5,302 bases of DNA from Sulfidibacterium sp046706345 (GTDB lineage: Bacteria > Bacteroidota > Bacteroidia > Bacteroidales > F082): assembly GCA_046706345.1 (NCBI GenBank), contig JBJKPL010000120.1, positions 1-5,302 of the forward strand, read 5' to 3'. Shown piece after piece: positions 1-5,302 of this stretch. The stretch's first letter is position 1, and each line of letters opens with the position of its first letter. The notes under the pieces are model-generated. The model worked only from the letters and a program-made list of their open reading frames with translations. It was not told the origin of the DNA and searched no databases. Made by a program: the position numbers and the translations under genes.

Positions 1-177
1 CTTCTGGACAGCTTTGCAGCTGAACACGGCGCCCGGATGACGGCCATGCATCAGGCCACGGAAAATGCTTCTGAGCTGCTGAAGGAGCTCAACTTAAGCT
101 ACAACAAGGCAAGGCAGGCCGCCATCACCACCGAGATCCTCGAGATTGTCAGTGGTGCCGAAGCACTCAAAGGATAG
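1..177 (+). CDS. atpG: F1Fo ATP synthase gamma subunit, C-terminal fragment (5' end outside window)
   Basis: Frame 1 is open from the left edge to a TAG at 175-177 and encodes the last 58 residues of the ATP synthase gamma chain. This subunit is the central rotor shaft of F1 that couples proton flow to ATP synthesis at the cytoplasmic face of the inner membrane. The family signature of the C-terminal helix is plain: a segment reading ARMTAMHQATENA, then YNKARQAAITTEILEIVSGAEAL just before the stop, the long helix that enters the alpha3beta3 ring. The N-terminus and central domain are beyond the left edge. Gamma is commonly the last gene of the atp operon in Bacteroidota, and the strong terminator 24 bases after the stop agrees with that. 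Identification is secure despite the short fragment. Confidence 0.95.
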   Translation, partial: LLDSFAAEHGARMTAMHQATENASELLKELNLSYNKARQAAITTEILEIVSGAEALKG

Positions 178-200
178 CCATAGATTTTTACAACACCATC

Positions 201-232
201 AAAGGTTGTCTCCCGGGAGACAACCTTTTTTG
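201..232 (+). terminator. Rho-independent terminator after atpG
   Basis: Positions 201-214 (AAAGGTTGTCTCCC) and 215-228 are exact reverse complements, giving a 28-base perfect palindrome. As RNA it would fold into a stem of about 12 pairs with the central CCGG opening as a loop. The stem has a GC-rich tip and runs directly into a T tract ending near 231. It lies 24 bases after the atpG stop and is the expected end of the atp transcript. From here to the ferritin promoter near 345 I see no gene or other structure. Confidence 0.9.
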
Positions 233-348
233 TTTGGACTGGTTTTTCCCAAAAAGTTTCGGCTATTGACTGTTTAAGGCCCGAAAGCCGGAAAAATTCA
301 TCCGGAGCAGTAACCAGGAATCGGACAGGAAGCCGGCGCAATTTTCGC

Positions 349-379
349 TTGCACGCGGTACAAAAATCCGTTAACTTTG
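349..379 (+). promoter_or_regulatory. Bacteroidota-type sigma promoter for the ferritin gene
   Basis: TAACTTTG at 372-379 matches every fixed position of the Bacteroidota -7 consensus TAnnTTTG. A TTG at 349-351 lies 20 bases upstream, at about the usual distance for the -33 element. Transcription would start near 385, leaving a leader of roughly 20 bases before the ATG at 405. The leader is A-rich (a run of A around 389-395) and has no Shine-Dalgarno motif, as is normal in this phylum. I saw no convincing Fur-type operator overlapping it. Confidence 0.7.
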
Positions 380-404
380 TTAGCACCGAAAAAAACATTC
401 CACC

Positions 405-917
405 ATGATTAACAACAATATCGAATCGATCCTGAACAAACAGATCCAGAAAGAGGAGTTTTCATCCCGACTGTACCTTTCCATGGCCATTTGGTGCGAA
501 GCAAACGGATTTCAGGGCGCGGCCGCTTTCCTGTACCGGCATTCGGAGGAAGAGCGCCTGCACCAGATGAAGATCATTCACTATGTGAACGACCGCGGTG
601 GCAAGGCCGCGTTACTGGACCAGGAGCAACCTGCTTCTGACTTTGGCTCTTTACAGGACCTCTTTGAACAGATCCTGGATCACGAAGAATATATCACCGG
701 GCACATCAATCATATTTACGGGGTGGCCGTAGAAGAAAAAGATTATACCACCAGCAATTTCCTGCAATGGTTCATTTCGGAACAGCTGGAAGAAGAAAAA
801 CTAGCCGGGAATATCCTGGATAAGATCAAACTGGTAGGCAACGACAAAACGGGATTGTTTCACATCGATAAGGAGCTGGGGTCCATGGCATCGACCCCGC
901 AGCCGCCCGCGGCTTAA
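405..917 (+). CDS. ftnA: Bacterial non-heme ferritin (iron storage)
   Basis: A 170-residue ferritin of the bacterial FtnA type. The family oxidises Fe(II) at a di-iron ferroxidase site and stores iron as a ferric mineral inside a 24-subunit cytoplasmic shell. By my alignment to E. coli FtnA from memory, the ferroxidase ligands are all present at the same numbering: E17, E50, H53, E94, Q127 and E130. The third-iron (site C) acidic residues E49 and E126 and the conserved Y24 and W122 are also present. Landmark blocks are GAAAFLYRHSEEERLH (38-53), NFLQWFISEQLEEEKL (118-133) and GLFHIDKEL near the C-terminus. No heme-ligating Met in a bacterioferritin context was seen, so this is not a bacterioferritin. 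The protein ends in a short Ser/Thr/Pro/Ala tail. Length matches the family. The ATG at 405 is chosen because it aligns with the family N-terminus and follows the promoter. The gene appears monocistronic. Confidence 0.96.
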   Translation: MINNNIESILNKQIQKEEFSSRLYLSMAIWCEANGFQGAAAFLYRHSEEERLHQMKIIHYVNDRGGKAALLDQEQPASDFGSLQDLFEQILDHEEYITGHINHIYGVAVEEKDYTTSNFLQWFISEQLEEEKLAGNILDKIKLVGNDKTGLFHIDKELGSMASTPQPPAA

Positions 918-940
918 ACTGTGGTTTTAGCTTTTGTTTT
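912..940 (+). terminator. Weak candidate terminator of the ferritin gene
   Basis: GCTTAAAC at 912-919 and GTTTTAGC at 924-931 can pair in 7 of 8 positions (one T-T mismatch) around a TGTG loop, followed by TTTTGTTTT at 932-940. The hairpin overlaps both the ferritin stop codon (915-917) and the end of the convergent DUF3109 gene. The stem is AT-rich and imperfect, so termination may be inefficient. There is no T tract on the minus-strand side, so it would serve only the ferritin transcript. Confidence 0.35.
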
Positions 941-1496
941 CCTGCTCAAACGCCACGGTGAGCTTTTCGTACCAGGCCTGGCCGAATTTCCGGATCAGGG
1001 GTTCTTTCAGGAACCGGTACACCGGCACCTGGTCTTTGGCCCCTTTCAAACGCGCCACATTGCAGATCTCCCAATGGTCGTAGTTGACGGCAATATGATC
1101 CGTGAGCCTGGTAAGACGCACCGGATATAAATGGCAGGAGATGGGTTTCTGAAAAGGGATCTTGCCTTCTTTCCAGGCTTTTTCGATGGCACAGAAACTG
1201 ATGCCGTTTTCAAAATAAACGAAGGCACATTCGCGGTCTTCTACCAGCGGCGTCACGAATTCCCCATCCATATCATAGTCAAATACACCGTGTTTTTCAA
1301 CCACAGCAAGGCCTCCTGACGCCATATAGGGTTTGATCTGCTCCAGGTAGTCTTCCAGAATGCCGATCTCCTCCTCTTCCAGCGGCGCACCGGCATCCCC
1401 TTCCACACAGCAATCACCATGACAGCCGTGTAGATCACAGACAAAGTGGGTCTTGGAAAGGTCGCCCGAAACGATGGTATCCTCTATTAAAATCAT
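927..1496 (-). CDS. DUF3109 family cysteine-rich protein (function unknown)
   Basis: A 189-residue protein that I recognise as DUF3109, a family frequent in Bacteroidota with no established function. It has eight cysteines in an ordered pattern. An N-terminal cluster holds C20, C25, C29 and C30 (Cx4Cx3CC, in the stretch CDLHGCHGDCCVEGDAGAPL), followed by C90, C102, C121 (in CHLYPVRL) and C145 (EICNVA). The arrangement resembles the CxxCxxCC (YkgJ-like) proteins thought to bind zinc or an iron-sulfur cluster, so metal binding is an inference here. There is no signal peptide or membrane segment, so it is probably cytoplasmic. I chose the ATG at 1494-1496 over a GTG 15 bases upstream because family members begin close to the MILIEDTIVS motif. 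It lies 45 bases downstream of the patatin gene on the same strand and is probably cotranscribed with it. Its stop lies 9 bases from the convergent ferritin stop. Confidence 0.88.
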   Translation of the reverse strand: MILIEDTIVSGDLSKTHFVCDLHGCHGDCCVEGDAGAPLEEEEIGILEDYLEQIKPYMASGGLAVVEKHGVFDYDMDGEFVTPLVEDRECAFVYFENGISFCAIEKAWKEGKIPFQKPISCHLYPVRLTRLTDHIAVNYDHWEICNVARLKGAKDQVPVYRFLKEPLIRKFGQAWYEKLTVAFEQENKS

Positions 1497-1498
1497 CG

Positions 1499-1526
1499 CG
1501 CGAAATAACACAAATAGTAATTCGCG
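1499..1526 (-). other. Inverted repeat just upstream of the DUF3109 start codon
   Basis: On the plus strand, CGCGAA at 1499-1504 and TTCGCG at 1521-1526 are exact reverse complements separated by 16 bases. In the minus-strand transcript this gives a 6-pair GC-rich stem whose 3' arm ends two bases before the AUG at 1496. There is no T tract, so it is not a terminator. It could affect initiation or processing between patatin and DUF3109, or it may be chance. Confidence 0.3.
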
Positions 1527-1541
1527 TTACCGATCAATATT

Positions 1542-2360
1542 TCATGAGCCCGGTTTTTTCCTGAAAAGTGCTTTCCAGAAAGGCAAATTGCTTTCGTCGG
1601 CCTGCAGTTTTTTTGCCAGTTTCAGTCCTTCACGGTATCCGAGATCGAAGATCTCTCGGGCTTTGTCGAAGTCCAGGGCGGAATAACCGATGGTATCGGG
1701 TGGATCCACGAAATAATCACAGGACTCTTTTTCGTTGATCAGCGTGTTGTGGATGGCCAGATGATAGACCCGGACCGCCACATCTTTCATCCTGTGAAAG
1801 TCGGTTTGTTCCGAAATATGATTGACATGAACGCCGATGATCTTGTCGCATTTTCCCATTAATATTTTTGCGCTCAAATTCTTGGTAACCCCGCCGTCAA
1901 CATAATACGCCCCATCAATGAGCACCGGGCGGAACAACAGCGGAATGGAAGCCGAGGCCATGACGTATTCGATCAGTTTGCCTTCGGACCGGATCTCGTA
2001 TTTTCCGGTATTCAGATTGGTCACCGTTATGAACACGGGAAGGTTCAGCGAACCGAAGTCATTGGTTTGGATCTTTTCGCGGAGAAAATGCTCCACCTTA
2101 TTCAGATTGAAGATCCCCATGCGTTTCAAATCCATGTTTTTCAATGCCGTGGGCCGCACTTCCTCTTCGATGAATTCCAAAATTTCTTTCGGCGGAATCC
2201 CCAAAGCATAGCTTACGGCTACCATGGCCCCCATGCTGGTACCGGAAACTGCCACCGGAAAAATCGCATTTTCTTCCAGTGCCTGCAACACCCCCAGATG
2301 TGCGATACCGCGGGCGCCACCGCCACTGAGGGCCAGACCGTATTTAATTTTTCGTCTCAT
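1542..2360 (-). CDS. Patatin-like phospholipase (RssA-like, cytoplasmic)
   Basis: A 272-residue patatin-like serine hydrolase. The family uses a Ser-Asp catalytic dyad to hydrolyse acyl esters of phospholipids and related lipids; the true substrate here is unknown. All motifs are in order. The glycine-rich oxyanion loop GGGARG is at 13-18, with the conserved HLGVL following. The nucleophile elbow G-T-S-M-G has Ser42. The ASASIPLLFRPV block is at 135-146, and the catalytic aspartate is in D-G-G at 155-157, followed by the usual VTKN. The start is at an ATG (2358-2360), only a few residues before the first strand, so there is no signal peptide. There is also no POTRA or beta-barrel domain, which separates it from secreted PlpD-type patatins. 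Its length fits the short RssA-like group. It is probably the first gene of a unit with the DUF3109 gene and is divergent from the MarR-type regulator. I could not find a convincing promoter for it. E. coli rssA is the nearest well-known relative by architecture. Confidence 0.93.
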   Translation of the reverse strand: MRRKIKYGLALSGGGARGIAHLGVLQALEENAIFPVAVSGTSMGAMVAVSYALGIPPKEILEFIEEEVRPTALKNMDLKRMGIFNLNKVEHFLREKIQTNDFGSLNLPVFITVTNLNTGKYEIRSEGKLIEYVMASASIPLLFRPVLIDGAYYVDGGVTKNLSAKILMGKCDKIIGVHVNHISEQTDFHRMKDVAVRVYHLAIHNTLINEKESCDYFVDPPDTIGYSALDFDKAREIFDLGYREGLKLAKKLQADESNLPFWKALFRKKPGS

Positions 2361-2443
2361 CGGATTGGTTTTTTACTGGAAAACGCTCATTTTCAACCGC
2401 TCCTTTAATCCTGTACAATAATAATTAAATTTTTGTTAATTTA

Positions 2444-2469
2444 TTTAGTTCTGTAGTTTCCGAACTAAA
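2444..2469. promoter_or_regulatory. Dyad-symmetric candidate operator in the patatin/MarR intergenic region
   Basis: TTTAGTTC at 2444-2451 and GAACTAAA at 2462-2469 form a perfect 8-base inverted repeat with a 10-base spacer. Nested inside is a tighter dyad, TAGTT (2454-2458) and AACTA (2463-2467), with a 4-base spacer. There are therefore three copies of a TAGTT-type half-site: two direct and one inverted. The element covers the expected -33 area and ends 9 bases before the -7 element of the regulator gene, the classical position for a steric repressor site. Being in the 141-base divergent region, it could affect the patatin gene as well. That the GbsR/MarR protein binds it is an inference. 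Confidence 0.5.
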
Positions 2470-2485
2470 AAAACCTATACTTTTG
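2457..2485 (+). promoter_or_regulatory. Bacteroidota-type promoter of the efflux regulator gene
   Basis: TACTTTTG at 2478-2485 fits the -7 consensus TAnnTTTG at every fixed position. A TTTC at 2457-2460, 17 bases upstream, is the only candidate -33 element and is weak. Transcription would begin around 2490, within the A run just before the ATG at 2502, leaving a very short leader without a Shine-Dalgarno motif. The poor -33 match and the overlapping dyad suggest a controlled promoter. The downstream tolC and adaptor genes may be read through from here. Confidence 0.6.
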
Positions 2486-2501
2486 CCGCAAAAAAATTCA
2501 C

Positions 2502-2957
2502 ATGAACGAATCGGAACGTATTACCAGACAAAAAGAGTTGATCGAAACGATTGGCCGCAATCTGGAAAAGCAGGGATTACAGCCTGTTGCCGGCCGGATC
2601 CTGGGGATGCTGATGGTGATGGACAAGGAAGAATACACCTTTGAGGAGATCGTGGAAGAAATGAAGATCAGCAAGAGTTCGGCCAGCAATGCCCTACGAA
2701 ACCTGGAACTTCGTGAGGCCATCGAATACATCACCTATCCCGGTGACCGCAAGCGTTATTTCCGCATCTCCTTCTCAGACATCAACAAAGTGATTGAAGG
2801 CGTGAAGAAAAAATTCCAGACTGACGCCGACATCTTTGACGAGGTCATCACGTTGAAAAAGGATGTCAATTCAAAAAATGCCTGTGCCTTGAAGACCATC
2901 AGCAAAGGCATGCGGTATTTTATTACGATCCTTGAAAATTTCCAGCAGAAGATCTGA
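2502..2957 (+). CDS. GbsR/MarR family transcriptional regulator of the efflux operon
   Basis: A 151-residue winged helix-turn-helix protein. The N-terminal helix leads into the GLQPVAGRILG motif (25-35), typical of GbsR-type members of the MarR superfamily. Then come EEYTFEEIVEEMKISKSSASNALRNLE (43-69) as the helix-turn-helix, with SKSSASNALRNL as the recognition helix, and a beta wing at about 74-90 with the basic GDRKRYF. The C-terminal 60 residues are predicted to be helical and would dimerise. No effector-binding cysteine is obvious. Such regulators usually act as dimeric repressors that bind palindromic sites, and a suitable dyad lies just upstream. The gene starts 62 bases before the TolC gene on the same strand, an arrangement common in Bacteroidota efflux operons, so local control of the pump is the likely role. 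The inducer cannot be inferred. Confidence 0.9.
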   Translation: MNESERITRQKELIETIGRNLEKQGLQPVAGRILGMLMVMDKEEYTFEEIVEEMKISKSSASNALRNLELREAIEYITYPGDRKRYFRISFSDINKVIEGVKKKFQTDADIFDEVITLKKDVNSKNACALKTISKGMRYFITILENFQQKI

Positions 2958-2976
2958 TGCGTTTGTCGTGGATCGT

Positions 2977-3016
2977 TTAATTCAGGATTAATTAATTCAA
3001 AAACACAATTAATTAA
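2977..3016 (+). repeat. Spaced TTAATTAA / TTAATTCA repeats before the TolC gene
   Basis: The 62-base gap between the regulator and the TolC gene contains TTAATTCA at 2977-2984 and again at 2992-2999, a spacing of 15. It also contains the palindrome TTAATTAA at 2988-2995 and 3009-3016, a spacing of exactly 21 bases, about two helical turns. This AT-rich block ends 3 bases before the start codon. It may be a second regulatory site, or simply an A/T-rich translation leader of low complexity. A nearby TGCGTTTG (2958-2965) is one mismatch from the -7 consensus and might mark a weak internal promoter. Confidence 0.35.
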
Positions 3017-3019
3017 AAT

Positions 3020-4366
3020 ATGAGACATTTAACCTATTTTCTGGCGATTTGTTTGCTGGCGTTGCCCTTCCGGGGATCGGCGCAGAAAGTTTACAATCTG
3101 CAATCTTTGCTTGAGCAGGCAGTCGCCAACAACTCAGAGATCAAAAAGGCGGCCTTTCAGCAGTCAGAAAGCAAATATAAGGTCCGGGAGACTGCGGCCC
3201 AGGGGCTTCCCCAGGTTTCAGGCAATATCGATTACACCCACATGGGCATTGCCGGCATCAACATTCCGTCGGGTTTTGCCGCCCAGCTGCCGCCGAGCAT
3301 CCTGCCCTTATTGATGGAGCTTAAAAACGTAAAAGCCCTGCACATGGTTTCTTCCAACGTGACGGTGAGTGAACTGGTTTACAGCCAGCAATACTGGACG
3401 GGGATCAAACAAGCCAAAGCCGCCCGGGGACTCTACGATATATTGGCCAGCAAGACCAAAGATGAAGTGGTTTATGATGTGGCTGTGATGTATTTTCAGT
3501 TGCTGGACAATTATTCCAGTCTGGAAACACTCAACGGCGTCATTCAAAATCTGGAAAAAGTGGAAAAGGTGCTGGAGCTGCAGTATCAGAACAACCTGGC
3601 CAAAAGTACCGATGTCGGTCGGGTGAAGGTTCAGATTGCCAACCTGAAAACCAACCGGCAGTCGCTGCAGGACGGGATAAGGATCCGCAAACGCATATTA
3701 AAGATCCTTTGCGGCATCCCGCTGGAAACCCGGATGCAGGTTGACACAACCGGGGCGGTGGTCAACCAGGTGGAGAAGCCGGTGGTGCCGCAGTTTTCCG
3801 TCTCACAGCTGCCTACTTATCAGCTCATGATAAAGCAGCAGGAGCTGGCCCGGCTGAAGATCAAAGCAGACCAGGCAAAATACTATCCCAACCTGGCAAT
3901 CTTCGGGCGGTACAATTACCAGACTTATTCCACCCAGTTTACACTGAACAGCCTATCGCCTTCCACTTCTTACGGGCTGCAGGCAACCATTCCCATTTTC
4001 AGTTCGGGAGAACGCCACAGTAAGGTCATGCAGTCGAAGTTGCAGTTAAAAGAGCTGAACGAAGATATTCACACCAATACCCAGCAGCTGGGTACGAATT
4101 ATGAAAATGCCGTCAATGCGCTGGCCTCTTCCTGGAAGGGCCTGCAGGACCAGCAGCAAAACAAGGCACTGGCCAGGCAGGTTTACGGTCAGGTGAAGCT
4201 CAGCTTTAACGAAGGCATGGCCTCGCTGACGGATCTGCTGAGTGTGCAGTCGTCGTTGCTGGATGCCGAAAATTTATACAATCAACAATTACTCAAGTAC
4301 CGGGTGGCCTCGCTGGACATGAAAAAAGCGACCGGTTCCATGATGTCCATTATTCACGAAAAATAA
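3020..4366 (+). CDS. TolC-family outer membrane efflux protein
   Basis: A 448-residue outer membrane factor of the TolC/OEP family. These form trimeric channels with a membrane beta-barrel and a long periplasmic alpha-helical tunnel that docks onto an adaptor and inner-membrane pump. Residues 1-21 look like a Sec signal peptide: positive start MRH, hydrophobic core FLAICLLALPF, and cleavage after G-S-A before QK. There is no lipobox cysteine at the cleavage site. The mature protein shows the two-fold repeat of the family. The first half begins with YNLQSLLEQAVANNSEIK and contains the helix around KSTDVGRVKVQIANL (195-209). The second half has PNLAIFGRYNYQTY with the following SYGLQATIPIFSSGER strand region, and the helix motif EGMASLTDLLSVQSSLLDAE starting at 398. 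Length is typical. The ATG at 3020 is preceded by an A/T-rich leader. The adaptor gene begins 14 bases after its stop, so the two are cotranscribed. Confidence 0.94.
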   Translation: MRHLTYFLAICLLALPFRGSAQKVYNLQSLLEQAVANNSEIKKAAFQQSESKYKVRETAAQGLPQVSGNIDYTHMGIAGINIPSGFAAQLPPSILPLLMELKNVKALHMVSSNVTVSELVYSQQYWTGIKQAKAARGLYDILASKTKDEVVYDVAVMYFQLLDNYSSLETLNGVIQNLEKVEKVLELQYQNNLAKSTDVGRVKVQIANLKTNRQSLQDGIRIRKRILKILCGIPLETRMQVDTTGAVVNQVEKPVVPQFSVSQLPTYQLMIKQQELARLKIKADQAKYYPNLAIFGRYNYQTYSTQFTLNSLSPSTSYGLQATIPIFSSGERHSKVMQSKLQLKELNEDIHTNTQQLGTNYENAVNALASSWKGLQDQQQNKALARQVYGQVKLSFNEGMASLTDLLSVQSSLLDAENLYNQQLLKYRVASLDMKKATGSMMSIIHEK

Positions 4367-4380
4367 AAAAATCAAATAAC

Positions 4381-5302
4381 ATGAAAGTATTAAGGAATGT
4401 AATCATCGCAGTCATTGCCCTGGCCGTTCTTGGCGGCGTTTTTTTCCAGCTCAGGAAAAACAAACGGGTCATGAATCAGGAAATCGCCATCGCGTCCCGT
4501 AAGGTGGGCGCCATTCCGGTGAAAGCAGAAAAAGCACACCTGTCTACCATCGACCGGACTATTACCACCAACGGCGTGCTGGAAGCCAACCATCAGCTGA
4601 CGGTGGTTTCCGAAACGCAGGGGAAGATCATTCATCTTTACAAACACCTGGGCGATTATGTGCATAAGGGCGATGTCATCGCAAAAGTCGAAGACGAGAC
4701 CATCCGCGCCGCAGAAATGGTAGCCGAAGCCAATGTAAAACAACACGAACGAGACATTGAACGCTACCAGCGCCTCAGCGCCGGCGATGCCATCACAAAA
4801 CACGATCTGGAAGAAGCCCGGATCGGGTTGGAAAAAGCCAAAGCCGACTACATCAAAGCCAAAAAAGCGCTGGACAACACCTCCATCACCGCGCCAATTT
4901 CCGGTGTGATCAACCAGAAGTTTGTCACCGAAGGGCAGTTCCTTGCCGGTGGTATGCCGGTCTGTGAGATCGTGGACAATTCACAACTGAAATTACACGT
5001 GAAGGTGGACGGAGATAACATTTACAACATCCGGAAGGATGAGAAGGTGAAGGTTTCGGTCCCGGCTTTCCCCGAACGCTCTTTTGAAGGTAAGGTATCG
5101 GCCATTGCTGTAAAAGCCGACAAGACCATGAACTTCGACGTGGAGATCAAACTGGACAACACGCAGGGCATCCCGCTGAAATCAGGCTTGTATGCCGAGG
5201 TAAATTTCCCGGTAACATCCAAAGACTGCCTGGTGATCCCCAAACAAAGCATCGTCGGCAGCATGGTAAAACCCCAGGTTTTCGTCATCGAGAACCATCG
5301 GG
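4381..5302 (+). CDS. Efflux periplasmic adaptor (membrane fusion protein, HlyD/AcrA type), 3' end outside window
   Basis: The frame is open from an ATG at 4381 to the right edge, giving 307 complete codons and no stop. Membrane fusion proteins link an inner-membrane pump to a TolC channel. A hydrophobic segment at about 6-24 follows MKVLRN and has no lipobox cysteine, so it is probably a signal anchor or cleavable signal rather than a lipoprotein signal. The first half of the lipoyl domain is QGKIIHLYKHLGDYVHKGD (80-98). A helical hairpin of roughly 60 residues spans about 107-165. The second lipoyl half starts at NTSITAPISGVINQKFVTEG (166-185). Beta-barrel and membrane-proximal strands follow (SQLKLHVKVDGDNI; SGLYAEVNFPV; LVIPKQSIVG). 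The short hairpin and the gene order favour an RND pump partner over an ABC one, but the pump is not visible. Compared with usual lengths, some 50 residues are probably missing. Confidence 0.93.
   Translation, partial: MKVLRNVIIAVIALAVLGGVFFQLRKNKRVMNQEIAIASRKVGAIPVKAEKAHLSTIDRTITTNGVLEANHQLTVVSETQGKIIHLYKHLGDYVHKGDVIAKVEDETIRAAEMVAEANVKQHERDIERYQRLSAGDAITKHDLEEARIGLEKAKADYIKAKKALDNTSITAPISGVINQKFVTEGQFLAGGMPVCEIVDNSQLKLHVKVDGDNIYNIRKDEKVKVSVPAFPERSFEGKVSAIAVKADKTMNFDVEIKLDNTQGIPLKSGLYAEVNFPVTSKDCLVIPKQSIVGSMVKPQVFVIENHR

Noticed and set aside
233..340. Possible small gene or regulatory RNA between the atpG terminator and the ferritin promoter
   Set aside because: I found no plausible start with a family match, no strong hairpin and no terminator of its own. 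It appears to be plain intergenic sequence.
99..398. A 99-codon minus-strand open frame across the atpG end and the intergenic region
   Set aside because: It runs antisense through the coding end of atpG, the terminator palindrome and the ferritin promoter, has no recognisable domain, and would begin inside the ferritin leader. It is best explained as a chance frame.
1497..1511. A GTG start extending DUF3109 by five residues
   Set aside because: The added residues do not fit the family N-terminus, and the start would fall inside the inverted repeat. The ATG at 1496 is the better choice.
1511..1519. Minus-strand TACTATTTG as a separate DUF3109 promoter
   Set aside because: The spacing inside the motif is one base too long for the consensus and it lies too close to the start codon. 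Cotranscription with patatin is simpler.
2067..2421. Plus-strand open frames of 65-113 codons over the patatin 5' half
   Set aside because: They are antisense to a patatin gene with complete catalytic motifs and have no domain signature or promoter of their own.
2416..2423. Minus-strand TATTATTG as a -7 element for the patatin gene
   Set aside because: It differs from TAnnTTTG at one fixed position, sits in an AT-rich region where such matches are common, and has no TTTG-like -33 element at the proper distance. It is not strong enough to annotate.
4390..4803. A 137-codon minus-strand open frame
   Set aside because: It lies wholly within the adaptor gene, whose plus-strand frame has clear lipoyl and hairpin motifs. 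The antisense product has no family resemblance.

Overview
The window looks like an ordinary chromosomal segment from a member of the Bacteroidota. Three things point there. The start codons have no Shine-Dalgarno sequence and sit behind A-rich leaders. Promoter-like sites upstream of the ferritin and the MarR-type regulator match the Bacteroidota -7 consensus TAnnTTTG. The protein families (DUF3109, GbsR-type MarR regulator followed by TolC and adaptor genes) are typical of the phylum. I cannot name genus or species from this sequence.

Layout: (1) The first 177 bases encode the C-terminus of the F1Fo ATP synthase gamma subunit (atpG), closed by a strong perfect-palindrome terminator. (2) A 170-residue bacterial ferritin gene follows on the plus strand with its own promoter, in an otherwise featureless intergenic region. 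(3) Convergent to it on the minus strand is a probable two-gene unit: a patatin-like phospholipase followed 45 bases later by a cysteine-rich DUF3109 protein. The ferritin and DUF3109 stop codons are only 9 bases apart. (4) Divergent from the patatin gene, a plus-strand cluster begins with a GbsR/MarR-family repressor, then a TolC-family outer membrane channel, then a membrane-fusion (periplasmic adaptor) protein that runs off the right edge. This is the start of a tripartite efflux operon. The inner-membrane pump, most likely RND type, would be expected just downstream but is not visible.

The most interesting non-coding signals belong to the efflux cluster. A TAGTT/GAACTA dyad with an extra half-site lies just upstream of the regulator's -7 element and is a candidate autoregulatory operator. 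A set of spaced TTAATTAA and TTAATTCA repeats fills the short gap before the TolC gene. I saw no mobile element, CRISPR array, tRNA, rRNA or frameshifted gene, and nothing that clearly amounts to a new biological system.
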